From Collimonas sp. OK242 (lineage in GTDB: Bacteria > Pseudomonadota > Gammaproteobacteria > Burkholderiales > Burkholderiaceae_D), in contig NZ_FNOR01000025.1 of NCBI RefSeq assembly GCF_900107095.1, positions 1 through 41,539 of the forward strand: 41,539 bases of DNA, in the 5' to 3' direction. Numbering within the stretch: the stretch's first letter is position 1; each line of letters begins with the position of its first letter. Position numbers and translations under genes: made by a program. Shown here piece by piece: positions 34,530 through 41,539 of the stretch. The notes under the pieces are model-generated. The model did not search any database. It worked only from the letters and a program-made list of their open reading frames with translations, and was not told the origin of the DNA.

Positions 34530-35636
34530 TCAAGACAAAGCGAACTCGATGCGCGCGCGCTGAAGCGAAGACGCGAGCGCGCGATCCGGTTCGCGCGAGA
34601 AGTCGACTTCGAACAACCTGGCCGCCGATGAAATCGCAGGGTAATCCGAAAATACCGGCAGCAGCGGATCGTCGTCGTGCAGGGCCGCAAATGCATACAG
34701 CCATCGCCCCTGGCACAAGGCATTGTAGGCGTGCCGCAGCAATGCGGTACACAGCGCATGGTCATCCTGCTCGACCGCGATGAATGAGAGATAGACGTAG
34801 GGCAGCGCCCCGCCTGCGGCAGGCAGGCGCGGCCGTCTGAGCAGCGGCGCGACCAGGTTATGCACATGCCGCAGCAAAGCCATCGGCTTTGGGTAACGTT
34901 CGATATGCGCCTGGCGCAGCGGAAACTGGTCCCAGGCTGCCATCGTCGCGCAAATGCGCCCGTCCCTAATGGCGATGAAAAAAACTTCCGCATTCAGCGT
35001 ATCGCAGCGGCCACCCGCGGCAAAATCGGCAGCGTCCAGTACCGGCGCCCATCGGAATTGACGGTTGCGACGGTTGAGAAATTCGACAATTGCCGGCAAT
35101 TCTTCTTTGCGGGCGCGGCGTAGCTCAATGCACTCTGCAGCCAGCGCCGGCTTGCGGCGCGAGAGATGAAGCGCGCGCGTGAACAAGCGTCCACGCTCCA
35201 GGTAATGCGGCAGTCCGGCACGCCCGCCCACCAGGTTACCCAATGCGGTCTCGTTGTCGTCATAGACCAGGGTATAGCACGGCAACGGATCGGCATCGTG
35301 CAGCAAACGCAGGAAACGATAAACCCGCGAGAGCAGCATGCCGCTCCGATGCTCGCGATGGATGCGCAAGTCCGAAAGAAATGCCGCGCGCCGCACTTCG
35401 CCGTCAAGGTAGGTCTTCGTGATGCAACGGTTGCCGGTCGCCACGATACGGCCGCTCACCATGTCCCGCCCGACGATGATTTGCGCGGGATCTCCCTGCA
35501 GCCGGCAAGCGCGAATATAGGACGGCTCGCGGCGCAGGCTGATGGCGGAATCCCCTTCGATCCAATCGGCAGCCATGCGCTCACGCAACTGCGCATCGTC
35601 CTCCGGCCCGCCCAGGGAGAAATCATAGCGGCTCAT
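34530..35636 (-). CDS. GNAT-fold acyltransferase-like protein (third gene of GNAT-desaturase-GNAT operon)
   Basis: A 368-residue protein starting at the ATG at 35636, 10 bp after the desaturase stop. The N-terminal half has GNAT-like features: RIVATGNRCITKTYLDGEVRRAAFLSDLRIHREHRSGMLLSRVYRF, where the strand AFLSDLRIHREHRSG resembles the acyl-CoA-binding V-x-x-x-x-R-x-x-G-x-G/A region. A second, weaker GNAT-like half begins near ECIELRRARKEELPAIVEFLNR, so this may be a tandem-GNAT protein. Substrate is unknown. Operon structure suggests action on the same molecule as the membrane desaturase. Confidence 0.7.
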   Translation of the reverse strand: MSRYDFSLGGPEDDAQLRERMAADWIEGDSAISLRREPSYIRACRLQGDPAQIIVGRDMVSGRIVATGNRCITKTYLDGEVRRAAFLSDLRIHREHRSGMLLSRVYRFLRLLHDADPLPCYTLVYDDNETALGNLVGGRAGLPHYLERGRLFTRALHLSRRKPALAAECIELRRARKEELPAIVEFLNRRNRQFRWAPVLDAADFAAGGRCDTLNAEVFFIAIRDGRICATMAAWDQFPLRQAHIERYPKPMALLRHVHNLVAPLLRRPRLPAAGGALPYVYLSFIAVEQDDHALCTALLRHAYNALCQGRWLYAFAALHDDDPLLPVFSDYPAISSAARLFEVDFSREPDRALASSLQRARIEFALS

Positions 35637-35646
35637 GGCATGGCGC

Positions 35647-36546
35647 TCAGGCCGCAGGCGATGCGTGAGGGCCACACAGCCATAGGCGAGGGCCGCCGGC
35701 AAGCCATCTGCGCAAGAATGCCATGCAGGTCAAGGGCGATGCGTTCGGGTCCTCGCGCAGGCGCTGGGGCGCCTCGAACCAGCGCAACGCGGGATCAAGA
35801 TGGTGCACACGGTGCAAGGAGCGATGCAGCGTCAGCCATCCCAAGCCAGCCGGCAGCACAATGTCCAGCGTAATCGAGCCGGTGTCGCGCCGGTTAGATG
35901 CAGGCACGATAGCAGCGTGATAGTGCTCGGCCTGGGTCAGGATGAAATCGAACCAGGCAAACAGTGCCAGTGGAATCAGATAGGCCCAAACGAGAGCCTG
36001 ACAGGCTTCCCGTGCGCATGCGCCGATCAAGACCGCGAACAGCAGCATCCATGCGAAACAAAGGCGGCTGGCCATGCGATGCTTGGCCGGCACCATGGTC
36101 CAGCCGATCCAATTGATGTAACCCGAGATCACCGGCAGTTCGACCGGCGCAAGCAACCAGATCAGCCGCGTGTTCAGGCTCAGCGAATACAGCCGCCCTT
36201 CCGGGTCGATCCCGGTGCAGGTGGAATGATGATGCAGGTAATGGAAATGGCGGTATGCGATGAAATTGACGCCGAACATGGCCGCACATATCGTGCCGAC
36301 GGCATCGTTGAGCCTGCGGTTTTTCAGGAACGTGCCATGCACGCACATGTGTTTGGTTTCCTGGCAGCCGATAAACAGAAGGGCTTGCGGCAGCACCAGC
36401 AAGGCGCGTAACCAAAGCGAATTGGTCAGTGCGAGCACAAGCGTGTTCGCCAGCACGACGCAGATAAACACAATGCTGGGCACGTCGCTCGAACTGCCGG
36501 CGCGCGCCCCAGGGGTGGACGCCGCCGCATGGTTGGCGGCTGTCAT
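35647..36546 (-). CDS. Membrane fatty-acid desaturase/hydroxylase-type di-iron enzyme
   Basis: A 299-residue integral membrane protein starting at the ATG in a 4-bp overlap with the preceding gene; the longer open frame upstream lies within that gene. All three His boxes of the desaturase family are present: H66-x3-H70 (HMCVH), H102-x2-HH (HYLHH, 102-106) and H245-x2-HH (HRVHH, 245-249), with an extra QAEHYH at 205-210. Four hydrophobic helices flank them. The family introduces double bonds or hydroxyl groups into lipid or sterol chains, and also into small acyl or carotenoid substrates. With GNAT-type enzymes on both sides, an acylated small molecule or lipid is plausible. Confidence 0.85.
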   Translation of the reverse strand: MTAANHAAASTPGARAGSSSDVPSIVFICVVLANTLVLALTNSLWLRALLVLPQALLFIGCQETKHMCVHGTFLKNRRLNDAVGTICAAMFGVNFIAYRHFHYLHHHSTCTGIDPEGRLYSLSLNTRLIWLLAPVELPVISGYINWIGWTMVPAKHRMASRLCFAWMLLFAVLIGACAREACQALVWAYLIPLALFAWFDFILTQAEHYHAAIVPASNRRDTGSITLDIVLPAGLGWLTLHRSLHRVHHLDPALRWFEAPQRLREDPNASPLTCMAFLRRWLAGGPRLWLCGPHASPAA

Positions 36547-37325
36547 GTAAAACTCCGCAAGACACGCGTGATGCCCTGCACCGCGCCAAACGGCAGGGTG
36601 CGCCATAACGGGCCAAAGTCGCTGAGCGGAACCGTGTGACGCAGCAGCACGCCATAATCGAGCGAACGCTGATGCGGGAAATAGTCCGGTTTCACCGCGA
36701 TGATTTCGTCGAAGCCGCGCGCGTGGTAGTAGCGCAGCTGCGGATCCAGCGGCAGACCGCCGCGACAAGCGCGGGCGTATTCCTCGACATCGCTTTCCGG
36801 ACCGGTTTGCAGCCAATCGCGCAAACCCGGAACGGGAGATCCAAGGTAGACATGACGCCAGCCGCGCTTGAGCGCATAGGGCCAGCAAAACGCAAACAAC
36901 GCCTCGGCGCCGGCTCTGCTGCGGCTGCTCAAGCTGACACCGAACAGGGAGCTGCTTTGCTTCGGCGAGGGAAGCATCGTGCAGTCGTTCCAGGTCCGCA
37001 CGCCGTGATGGAAATCGTCGGCCACCTGTTTGAGAAAGAGTGTGGCGAGCAGCGCGCCGGTGCTGGAACAGAACGCACCTATGGACAAGTCGGGATGCAT
37101 GTCGATGCGGTTATGCAATTCGCTTTGCGACGCAGCTTGCACCTCATCCCATTTCTCGCGCTCCAATTCCACGATCGCGGGCAGGTCGAACCTGGTGAGG
37201 AAACGGGTATGTACAGGCGCGCCGGTTGGCCGGAACACGACGGCCGGGGTCGATAAATGTTGTGCGCAATCCATGGTGTTTTCGAGAGCAGTCGTCTTGA
37301 TGGGGTGGTCAATAAAACGCGACAT
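36543..37325 (-). CDS. GNAT-like protein (first gene of GNAT-desaturase-GNAT operon)
   Basis: A 260-residue protein from the ATG at 37325, which has GGTGAA just upstream; an ATG at 37274 is an alternative. The opening TRFDLPAIVELEREKWDEVQA is typical of the first strand-helix of GNAT proteins. SIGAFCSSTGALLATLFLKQ, SLFGVSLSSRSRAGAEALFAF and YALKRGWRHVYLGSPVPG follow the fold's order, and YYHARGFDEIIAVKPDYFPH resembles the usual C-terminal YYxxxGF segment. No specific subfamily can be named. It overlaps the desaturase by 4 bp and leads the operon. Confidence 0.7.
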   Translation of the reverse strand: MSRFIDHPIKTTALENTMDCAQHLSTPAVVFRPTGAPVHTRFLTRFDLPAIVELEREKWDEVQAASQSELHNRIDMHPDLSIGAFCSSTGALLATLFLKQVADDFHHGVRTWNDCTMLPSPKQSSSLFGVSLSSRSRAGAEALFAFCWPYALKRGWRHVYLGSPVPGLRDWLQTGPESDVEEYARACRGGLPLDPQLRYYHARGFDEIIAVKPDYFPHQRSLDYGVLLRHTVPLSDFGPLWRTLPFGAVQGITRVLRSFT

Positions 37326-37705
37326 TTCACCACTGCCATATGACACGATCATGACAAGACGGGAGTTCCGCATCCCCAGCCTCAAAAATTTCCGGCAATT
37401 TTTTAACTCTTCGTTTGCCCAATGAAAAGGGGCGCCCGCAGAACTCGGGAAAATAGTACGCGAAGGATATTCAGGCAAATTTGACTAGGAGGCCATGCCG
37501 CATCTGGGTGTTGCGACGTGAAATACGCTAAATGCCGTCGCGCCTTTCAGTTAGGCTACGTCAAAAGGTATTGCTATTTGCGCTCGGTCTGATGCTTTTC
37601 CGTGCCTTCAACAAAGTCGGTAAAGATGCAATCGCTTGCGTAGCGCCGAGCAATGAAATCGATTTGCCTGGAATAGACTACCCCCAATTACGTAAGCTAT
37701 GTCGC
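37326..37705. other. Intergenic stretch upstream of the GNAT-desaturase operon
   Basis: About 380 bp without a credible gene; open frames here are antisense or short. It should carry the operon promoter, but no -35/-10 pair with good spacing was found, and no second hrpII box (TTCG-N16-TTCG) occurs in either orientation near the start. Confidence 0.45.
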
Positions 37706-38038
37706 TCATTGCATCCACTCAGCAACACCACCATGCCGAGAACACGTTCCTCTGTGATGTTGGCTGAAGCTATAGCTGCCGTCTCTGCACTTGGCGCTTG
37801 CATTGGCCGGCGCGCGACCGGTCCTACTCTTTGACGGCGAATGCACGATCTGGCCGCTTTTGTTGGTGTAGTGATTATGGGTGGTCAGATCAGCCTCGTT
37901 CGGCTCGGCCTGGGTATAAGCGCCAGGCGGCGGCTCTTTTGCAGCGGCATGCGTAACGGAAAATGCAGACGCGGCAAGCAGTAGAATTGCGAGGAGGTTT
38001 TTCACTATTTTCGTCCCTGTCGGCAAGTGGCCTGCCAT
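37706..38038 (-). CDS. DUF3761-type small secreted protein
   Basis: Up to 110 residues from the ATG at 38038; a GTG 11 codons later, preceded by AGGGACG, would give 99 residues. A signal peptide (VKNLLAILLLAASAFSVTHA) is followed by a mature domain rich in His, Ser and Lys: THNHYTNKSGQIVHSPSKS and AKCRDGSYSFSQHHRGTCSR, ending GGVAEWMQ. The spacing of the two Cys and the HxxG/GGVAxW ending fit the DUF3761 family of small secreted proteins. Function unknown. Confidence 0.75.
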   Translation of the reverse strand: MAGHLPTGTKIVKNLLAILLLAASAFSVTHAAAKEPPPGAYTQAEPNEADLTTHNHYTNKSGQIVHSPSKSRTGRAPANASAKCRDGSYSFSQHHRGTCSRHGGVAEWMQ

Positions 38039-38047
38039 TGCGCCTTA

Positions 38048-38385
38048 TTACTCTCTGGTTGTGAATTTGCTTTTACAACGAGGAAAATTGCGACAGCCCC
38101 AAAACACCCCACGCTTGCTGTCCCGTTTTATCATCTTGATTCCGCACGATGCGCACGTAGGGGTGGCGTAATCACAGTCGAATGCAAACTTGAGAAGTTC
38201 GGTTTGGCTTTCAGCGGGTAACTCTTGAATCTTCTTCACAAAGCCCGGTCCGTCCAACAACTGCACAGGATTGGCGCAGCCGAATGCCACTGCATCTTTG
38301 CTGTATGAGCCATGAACACGCCGCGCGAAACCTTCTCAGAGGCAATTACTATGTTGCCAAATTACACTATTGATTTACGTTGAGC
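38048..38385 (-). pseudogene. Relic of an Mrr-like nuclease with C4 zinc-ribbon
   Basis: The minus strand ends with a complete topoisomerase-type C4 zinc finger: CASCGIKM and GVFWGCRNFPRCKSKF. It is preceded by VQLLDGPGFVKKIQELP, the end of an Mrr-type restriction endonuclease domain. Further upstream the reading HGSYSKDAVAFG is in the same frame, but the matching earlier part (NIVIASEKVSRGVF) is in another frame, showing a frameshift near 38330. Stops close both frames beyond 38385 and the catalytic core is missing. An 80-residue zinc-finger peptide from the GTG at 38290 could still be made, but this looks like decay. Confidence 0.65.
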
Positions 38386-38438
38386 AATACAAATCAGATG
38401 GCTTATATCTCTTGGCTGGCGTCACCGGCACAAACAAA

Positions 38439-38466
38439 AACGCCCCACCGGCTAAGGTGGGGCGTT
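38439..38466 (-). terminator. Rho-independent terminator of the DUF2076 gene
   Basis: AACGCCCCACC and GGTGGGGCGTT form a perfect 11-bp stem around a 6-base loop, followed on the minus strand by TTTGTTTG. It lies 34 bp beyond the stop at 38500. Confidence 0.9.
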
Positions 38467-38499
38467 GAATCGCGATATTACGGCGGTGCGCTCTGACAC

Positions 38500-39159
38500 C
38501 TAGATTAACGAGGAGTCGTCATCGCCACTCGTGTCGTCGGCAGCGACATCATCCGTGCTTGTACTGTCATCCTTTGCTGTATCGGCGCCGTAATAATTGT
38601 TGACGGTGTTGTTCTCCGTCGATGTCGTTGATGGCGCCATGCCGGCTTGATTCATAAATCCGGCGCCGCTGCCAGGATGCATCAGGTGCTCGATTCCCTG
38701 GAACAGGAACGCACCACCCGCCACGCCTGCTGCTGTAGCCGCAACGGTGCCCAGCGCGCTGCCGACGCCGCCACCAAAAAAACCCGGCGATGCCGCTGGC
38801 GCGGGGCTTTGCATAAGAGGAACTTGCATTGCCGCAGGCATGCTCGCCATCATCGGGGGTGCTGCCGGGCGCGATGCTGTAGCCGAAGTGTTGCCCCATG
38901 CATTGGGGTCGAAGAAGCTGCGTGATGGGGCGGTTTGTGTTGCCTGGATCTGGCTCTGCAACGAGGCAATCTGTGTTTTGGCGGTGTTAAGCGCCTGCTC
39001 CATCAGTAGCGCGCGCTGGACTAGCAGGTACGCCGCGTCCGGCTGTTGTGCAACGGCACTTGCAATCAAGGCATCGGCCTGTGGATCTTTGGCAATGCCT
39101 CTTACCTGAGTTAGTTGATTCAGAAAATCTTGCAGTGATTGGGTTTCTTGTGGACTCAT
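38500..39159 (-). CDS. DUF2076 family protein
   Basis: A 219-residue protein with the DUF2076 layout: an N-terminal helical part (QSLQDFLNQLTQVRGIAKDP, then PDAAYLLVQRALLMEQALNTAKTQIASLQSQI), a Pro/Ala/Met-rich linker, a Gly-rich hydrophobic stretch (about 125-155, FFGGGVGSALGTVAATAAGVAGGAFLF) with GIEHLMHP, and an acidic Asp/Ser/Thr tail. The N-terminal helices may form a coiled coil. It is probably envelope-associated; function is not established. It is monocistronic, with an inverted repeat upstream and a strong terminator. Confidence 0.85.
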   Translation of the reverse strand: MSPQETQSLQDFLNQLTQVRGIAKDPQADALIASAVAQQPDAAYLLVQRALLMEQALNTAKTQIASLQSQIQATQTAPSRSFFDPNAWGNTSATASRPAAPPMMASMPAAMQVPLMQSPAPAASPGFFGGGVGSALGTVAATAAGVAGGAFLFQGIEHLMHPGSGAGFMNQAGMAPSTTSTENNTVNNYYGADTAKDDSTSTDDVAADDTSGDDDSSLI

Positions 39160-39198
39160 GGCTATTGCTCCTATAGCAAGGAAAAGAATTACTCAAGC

Positions 39199-39229
39199 GA
39201 TGGTTATGCATGCGCTCTGCGTAACCATC
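39199..39229. repeat. 11-bp inverted repeat upstream of the DUF2076 gene
   Basis: GATGGTTATGC and GCGTAACCATC pair with one wobble around a 9-base loop, 40-70 bp before the ATG at 39159. No T-run follows in either direction, so an operator or a 5' leader hairpin is more likely than a terminator. Confidence 0.5.
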
Positions 39230-39367
39230 CCCCCCATTGGTTCAGTACTTCCACTACATGGGGTCTAGGCGCGCATTTTCCGCAATTTATTTGTACCTGT
39301 TCGTAAGCGCACATTGGCTTTCTTTATAGCTGCAGGCATCGCCATCATCAGTGATTCGGCAGCGGGA

Positions 39368-41065
39368 TCATCCCTGCGGGGTAAAGCGTTCCAGAACATG
39401 GCTTGCCATGCCCCTGGCCAACTCTTCCTCGCCAAAGAAGACAGTGCCGATGCCCTCATTGCGCAGCAATAGCGATTCGCTCTCGCTATGGGTGCGCAGC
39501 ACGATCTCGATGTCCGGGTTGAGTGTGCGTGCGGTGTCGGCGATTTGTCGAACATTGAGCGTATCGGGCGTGGCGACGACCAGCATGGCGGCGTCCGCAA
39601 TATGCGCCTGGATCAACACCGCCGGATCGGCGGCATCCCCTGAAACAGCGACCATCCCTTTCTTACGCAAGTCTTCGACCAGCTCGCGGTTCTGTTCCGC
39701 GACTACATAGGGGATGCCGCGTGCATCCAGCGCCTTGGCAATGCGGCGTCCAACCCGGCCATAACCCACCAGGACAACTTGTCCTTCGAGGTACTTGTGC
39801 TCGGTGTTCATGGGCAGCTCGGCATAGGGGTCTTGCCGCTGTTCCAGACGGCGGGCCAGCTCCGAGTGTTTGAGCACCGAACGCCGGAACGGCTGGATGG
39901 CGGCAAACAGGAATGAGTTCATTGCAATCGAGATCAGCACGCCGGCAAGCACCAGGCTCATGCCCTCGGCGGGCAGCAATCCGAGCGACAGACCTAAACC
40001 GGCCAGAATGATGGAGAACTCTCCGATCTGCCCCAAACTCGCGGCAACCGTCAATGCAGTGTTGAGCGGATAGCGAAACGCGATTACTAGCAATACCGCC
40101 GCGAGGGAGTTGCCGAAAATGATGATGGCGACCGCGCCGAGCACATGGATGGGCTGCTGGACCAGAATCATGGGGTCGAACAACATGCCCACCGACACGA
40201 AAAACAGCACCGAAAAGGCATCGCGCAGCGGCAAAGACTCTTCCGCTGCGCGGTGGCTGAATTCGGATTCGCGCATTACCGTGCCGGCGAAGAATGCGCC
40301 GAGCGCAAACGACACGCTGAACAGGACTGCCGCACCGTAGGCGATGCCGATCGCTGTCGCGACCACGGACAGGGTGAACAGCTCGCGCGAGCCGGTGCGC
40401 TCCACCTGCCACAACATCCAGGGCAACACGCGACGCCCGACAATCAGCATCAGGGCAATGAAGGCCGACACCTGCAACAGCGTTTGCCCGATGGTCGCCC
40501 AAAGCGGTTTAGCGTCTGCGGCGTGGACCGTTGCGCCGCCCAGGACATCCGCGAGCGGGGGCAGCAGCACCAAAACCAGCACGGTGGCCAGATCCTGGAC
40601 AACCAGCCAGCCGACGGCGATGCGTCCATTCATCGTGTCGAGCAGATTCCGGGCTTCAAGCGACTTGAGCAACACCACGGTGCTGGCGCAGGACAGCGAC
40701 AGCCCTAAAATCAGCGCACTCCCAAAACGCCAGCCCCACCACCAGGCCATGAACGTGCCCAGCAGCGTTGCCGCCCCCATTTGCGCCACCGCACCGGGCA
40801 CGGCAATGCGCTTGACCGCGAGCAGGTCATTGGGCGAGAAATGCAGCCCGACGCCAAACATCAGCAACATGATGCCTATCCCGGACAACTGGGAGGCGAT
40901 ATGCACGTCGGCCACAAATCCGGGCGACGCCGGCCCGATGATGATGCCCGCAACGAGGTAGCCGACCAGCGCCGGCACCTTGATCCGTTCAGCAATGAAA
41001 CCAAGGATCAAAGCAACGCCGAAGCCGGCGGCAATGGTGGTGATCAGAGAAATGTTGTGATCCAT
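39368..41065 (-). CDS. KefB/YbaL-type cation:proton antiporter with TrkA-N domain
   Basis: A 565-residue CPA2-family transporter. The start is the ATG at 41065 after AAGGGA; the frame is open 22 codons further. Residues 1 to about 385 hold 12-13 hydrophobic helices with LIGLSLSCASTVVLLKSLEARN-like and GWLVVQDLATVLVLVLLP segments of the Na+/H+ exchanger fold. Residues about 428-545 form a Rossmann TrkA-N (RCK) domain opening with VVLVGYGRVGRRIAKAL and DAADPAVLIQAH. No C-terminal TrkA-C domain is visible. It probably exports potassium or protons during stress, gated by NAD(H) or another nucleotide. Monocistronic, divided from the rRNA operon by a terminator. Confidence 0.92.
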   Translation of the reverse strand: MDHNISLITTIAAGFGVALILGFIAERIKVPALVGYLVAGIIIGPASPGFVADVHIASQLSGIGIMLLMFGVGLHFSPNDLLAVKRIAVPGAVAQMGAATLLGTFMAWWWGWRFGSALILGLSLSCASTVVLLKSLEARNLLDTMNGRIAVGWLVVQDLATVLVLVLLPPLADVLGGATVHAADAKPLWATIGQTLLQVSAFIALMLIVGRRVLPWMLWQVERTGSRELFTLSVVATAIGIAYGAAVLFSVSFALGAFFAGTVMRESEFSHRAAEESLPLRDAFSVLFFVSVGMLFDPMILVQQPIHVLGAVAIIIFGNSLAAVLLVIAFRYPLNTALTVAASLGQIGEFSIILAGLGLSLGLLPAEGMSLVLAGVLISIAMNSFLFAAIQPFRRSVLKHSELARRLEQRQDPYAELPMNTEHKYLEGQVVLVGYGRVGRRIAKALDARGIPYVVAEQNRELVEDLRKKGMVAVSGDAADPAVLIQAHIADAAMLVVATPDTLNVRQIADTARTLNPDIEIVLRTHSESESLLLRNEGIGTVFFGEEELARGMASHVLERFTPQG

Positions 41066-41204
41066 CCAGTTCCCTTCATTGGGCCGACGGAAATCGTTGC
41101 TGGGTTGGGGAGGATTTCGGTAGCTGGGCATTCATTGACGATGAACCGCGCTCCATCCAGTATTGCAGGAAATGATGCTATTGGGTGAATCGCTTCCCCA
41201 AAGC

Positions 41205-41238
41205 AAAAACCCTCTGAACGTTGGTTCAGAGGGTTTTT
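41205..41238 (-). terminator. Terminator of the rRNA operon
   Basis: AAAAACCCTCTGAAC and GTTCAGAGGGTTTTT form a perfect 15-bp stem around GTTG. Read on the minus strand it ends in GTTTTTGCTTT, 8 bp past the 5S end. It is symmetrical enough to stop transcription from both sides. Confidence 0.9.
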
Positions 41239-41246
41239 TAATAAAA

Positions 41247-41360
41247 GCCTGACGATGACCTACTTTCACACTGGTTGCAGCACTATCATCGGCGCAAAGT
41301 CGTTTCACGGTCCTGTTCGGGATGGGAAGGGGTGGTACCAACTCGCTATGGTCATCAGGC
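41247..41360 (-). rRNA. rrf: 5S ribosomal RNA
   Basis: The minus strand begins GCCTGATGACCATAGCGAGT and contains the universal internal CCCATCCCGAACAGGACCGTGAAACG in betaproteobacterial form, ending GTAGGTCATCGTCAGGC; the ends pair. The limits are set by that pairing and are good to within a few bases. It is the distal gene of an rRNA operon that enters from the right. Confidence 0.95.
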
Positions 41361-41539
41361 ATAACTTGTAACCGTTGTTCGTTCTCCAGGTGGAGCAACG
41401 CGCAACGCAATCTAGAAGAAGTAGTTTTTTATACCGTCGTCACCGAGGTGGGTGACGACGGTTGGGTATGAATGTCCAAACGGTGATTTGATTCACCTTG
41501 GCAAACAAATAAGCTCATCATATAACCTGCTAAGGTTAT
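41361..41539 (-). other. 23S-5S internal transcribed spacer
   Basis: About 180 bp between the 5S gene and the window edge. It contains two hairpins: CCGTCGTCACC/GGTGACGACGG around an AGGTG-like loop (41434-41463) and ATAACC/GGTTAT at the edge (41522-41539), a processing-type stem. The 23S gene itself lies just outside the window, and no tRNA is present. Confidence 0.75.

Noticed and set aside
36547-36888. Extended N-terminus of the desaturase
   Set aside because: It lies entirely within the upstream GNAT gene in another frame; the ATG at 36546 overlaps that gene's stop by 4 bp.
37326-37500. Second hrpII box upstream of the GNAT-desaturase operon
   Set aside because: Single TTCG words occur but none with a partner at 16 bp.

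Overview
The window looks like the chromosome of a Burkholderiales betaproteobacterium, perhaps an Oxalobacteraceae-type soil or host-associated organism. Pointers are the 5S rRNA sequence, the Pqi, DHA2-pump and MocR gene types, a HrpB/HrpX-type promoter element and moderately high G+C judged by eye. Genus cannot be fixed from the sequence. No phage, CRISPR array or tRNA was seen.

Layout. 1-390 is the end of an IS256-type insertion sequence. 479-8569 is an accessory stretch, mostly minus strand: a secreted alginate-lyase-family enzyme, a MocR regulator, a small membrane protein, an IS66 scar, an O-acyltransferase, an AT-rich orphan gene, a secreted GH54 arabinofuranosidase with a ricin-type lectin domain, and an unknown membrane-anchored protein. 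8990-9525 is a wrecked IS21 element. 9786-15468 holds two tandem paralogous TetR regulators diverging from a three-gene EmrAB/outer-membrane-factor efflux operon; a perfect 20-bp inverted repeat brackets the overlapping divergent promoters. 15644-17262 couples a lone cyclic-nucleotide-binding domain to an AI-2E-type permease. 17364-18584 is a fumarylacetoacetate-hydrolase-family enzyme fused to an RRM-like domain. 18766-22194 is a tightly overlapped pqiA-pqiA-pqiB-pqiC operon for envelope lipid transport.

22262-30011 is a G+C-rich aromatic catabolism locus: TetR regulator, broken second TetR, extradiol dioxygenase, FAH-family hydrolase, remnant of an alcohol dehydrogenase, acyl-CoA synthetase, MhpA-like FAD hydroxylase, then an OmpW-family porin. 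A likely logic is ring hydroxylation, meta-cleavage, hydrolysis of the ring-fission product and CoA activation, with OmpW as a possible uptake route. A SnoaL-like pseudogene and unexplained sequence follow.

30807-34343 encodes a 1178-residue protein with no recognised family. Upstream of it is an exact TTCG-N16-TTCG box followed 31 bp later by TAGCAT, the architecture of a HrpB-controlled type III secretion promoter. Its Ser/Pro/Arg-rich N-terminus, 90-residue repeat and central hydrophobic segment fit a large type III effector or translocated protein. This is the strongest candidate for something new. Upstream on the same strand lies a compact GNAT / membrane desaturase / GNAT operon of unknown product. 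The right end holds a DUF3761 protein, a decayed Mrr-like nuclease scar, a DUF2076 protein, a KefB/YbaL-type antiporter, and the 5S end of an rRNA operon running in from the right on the minus strand.
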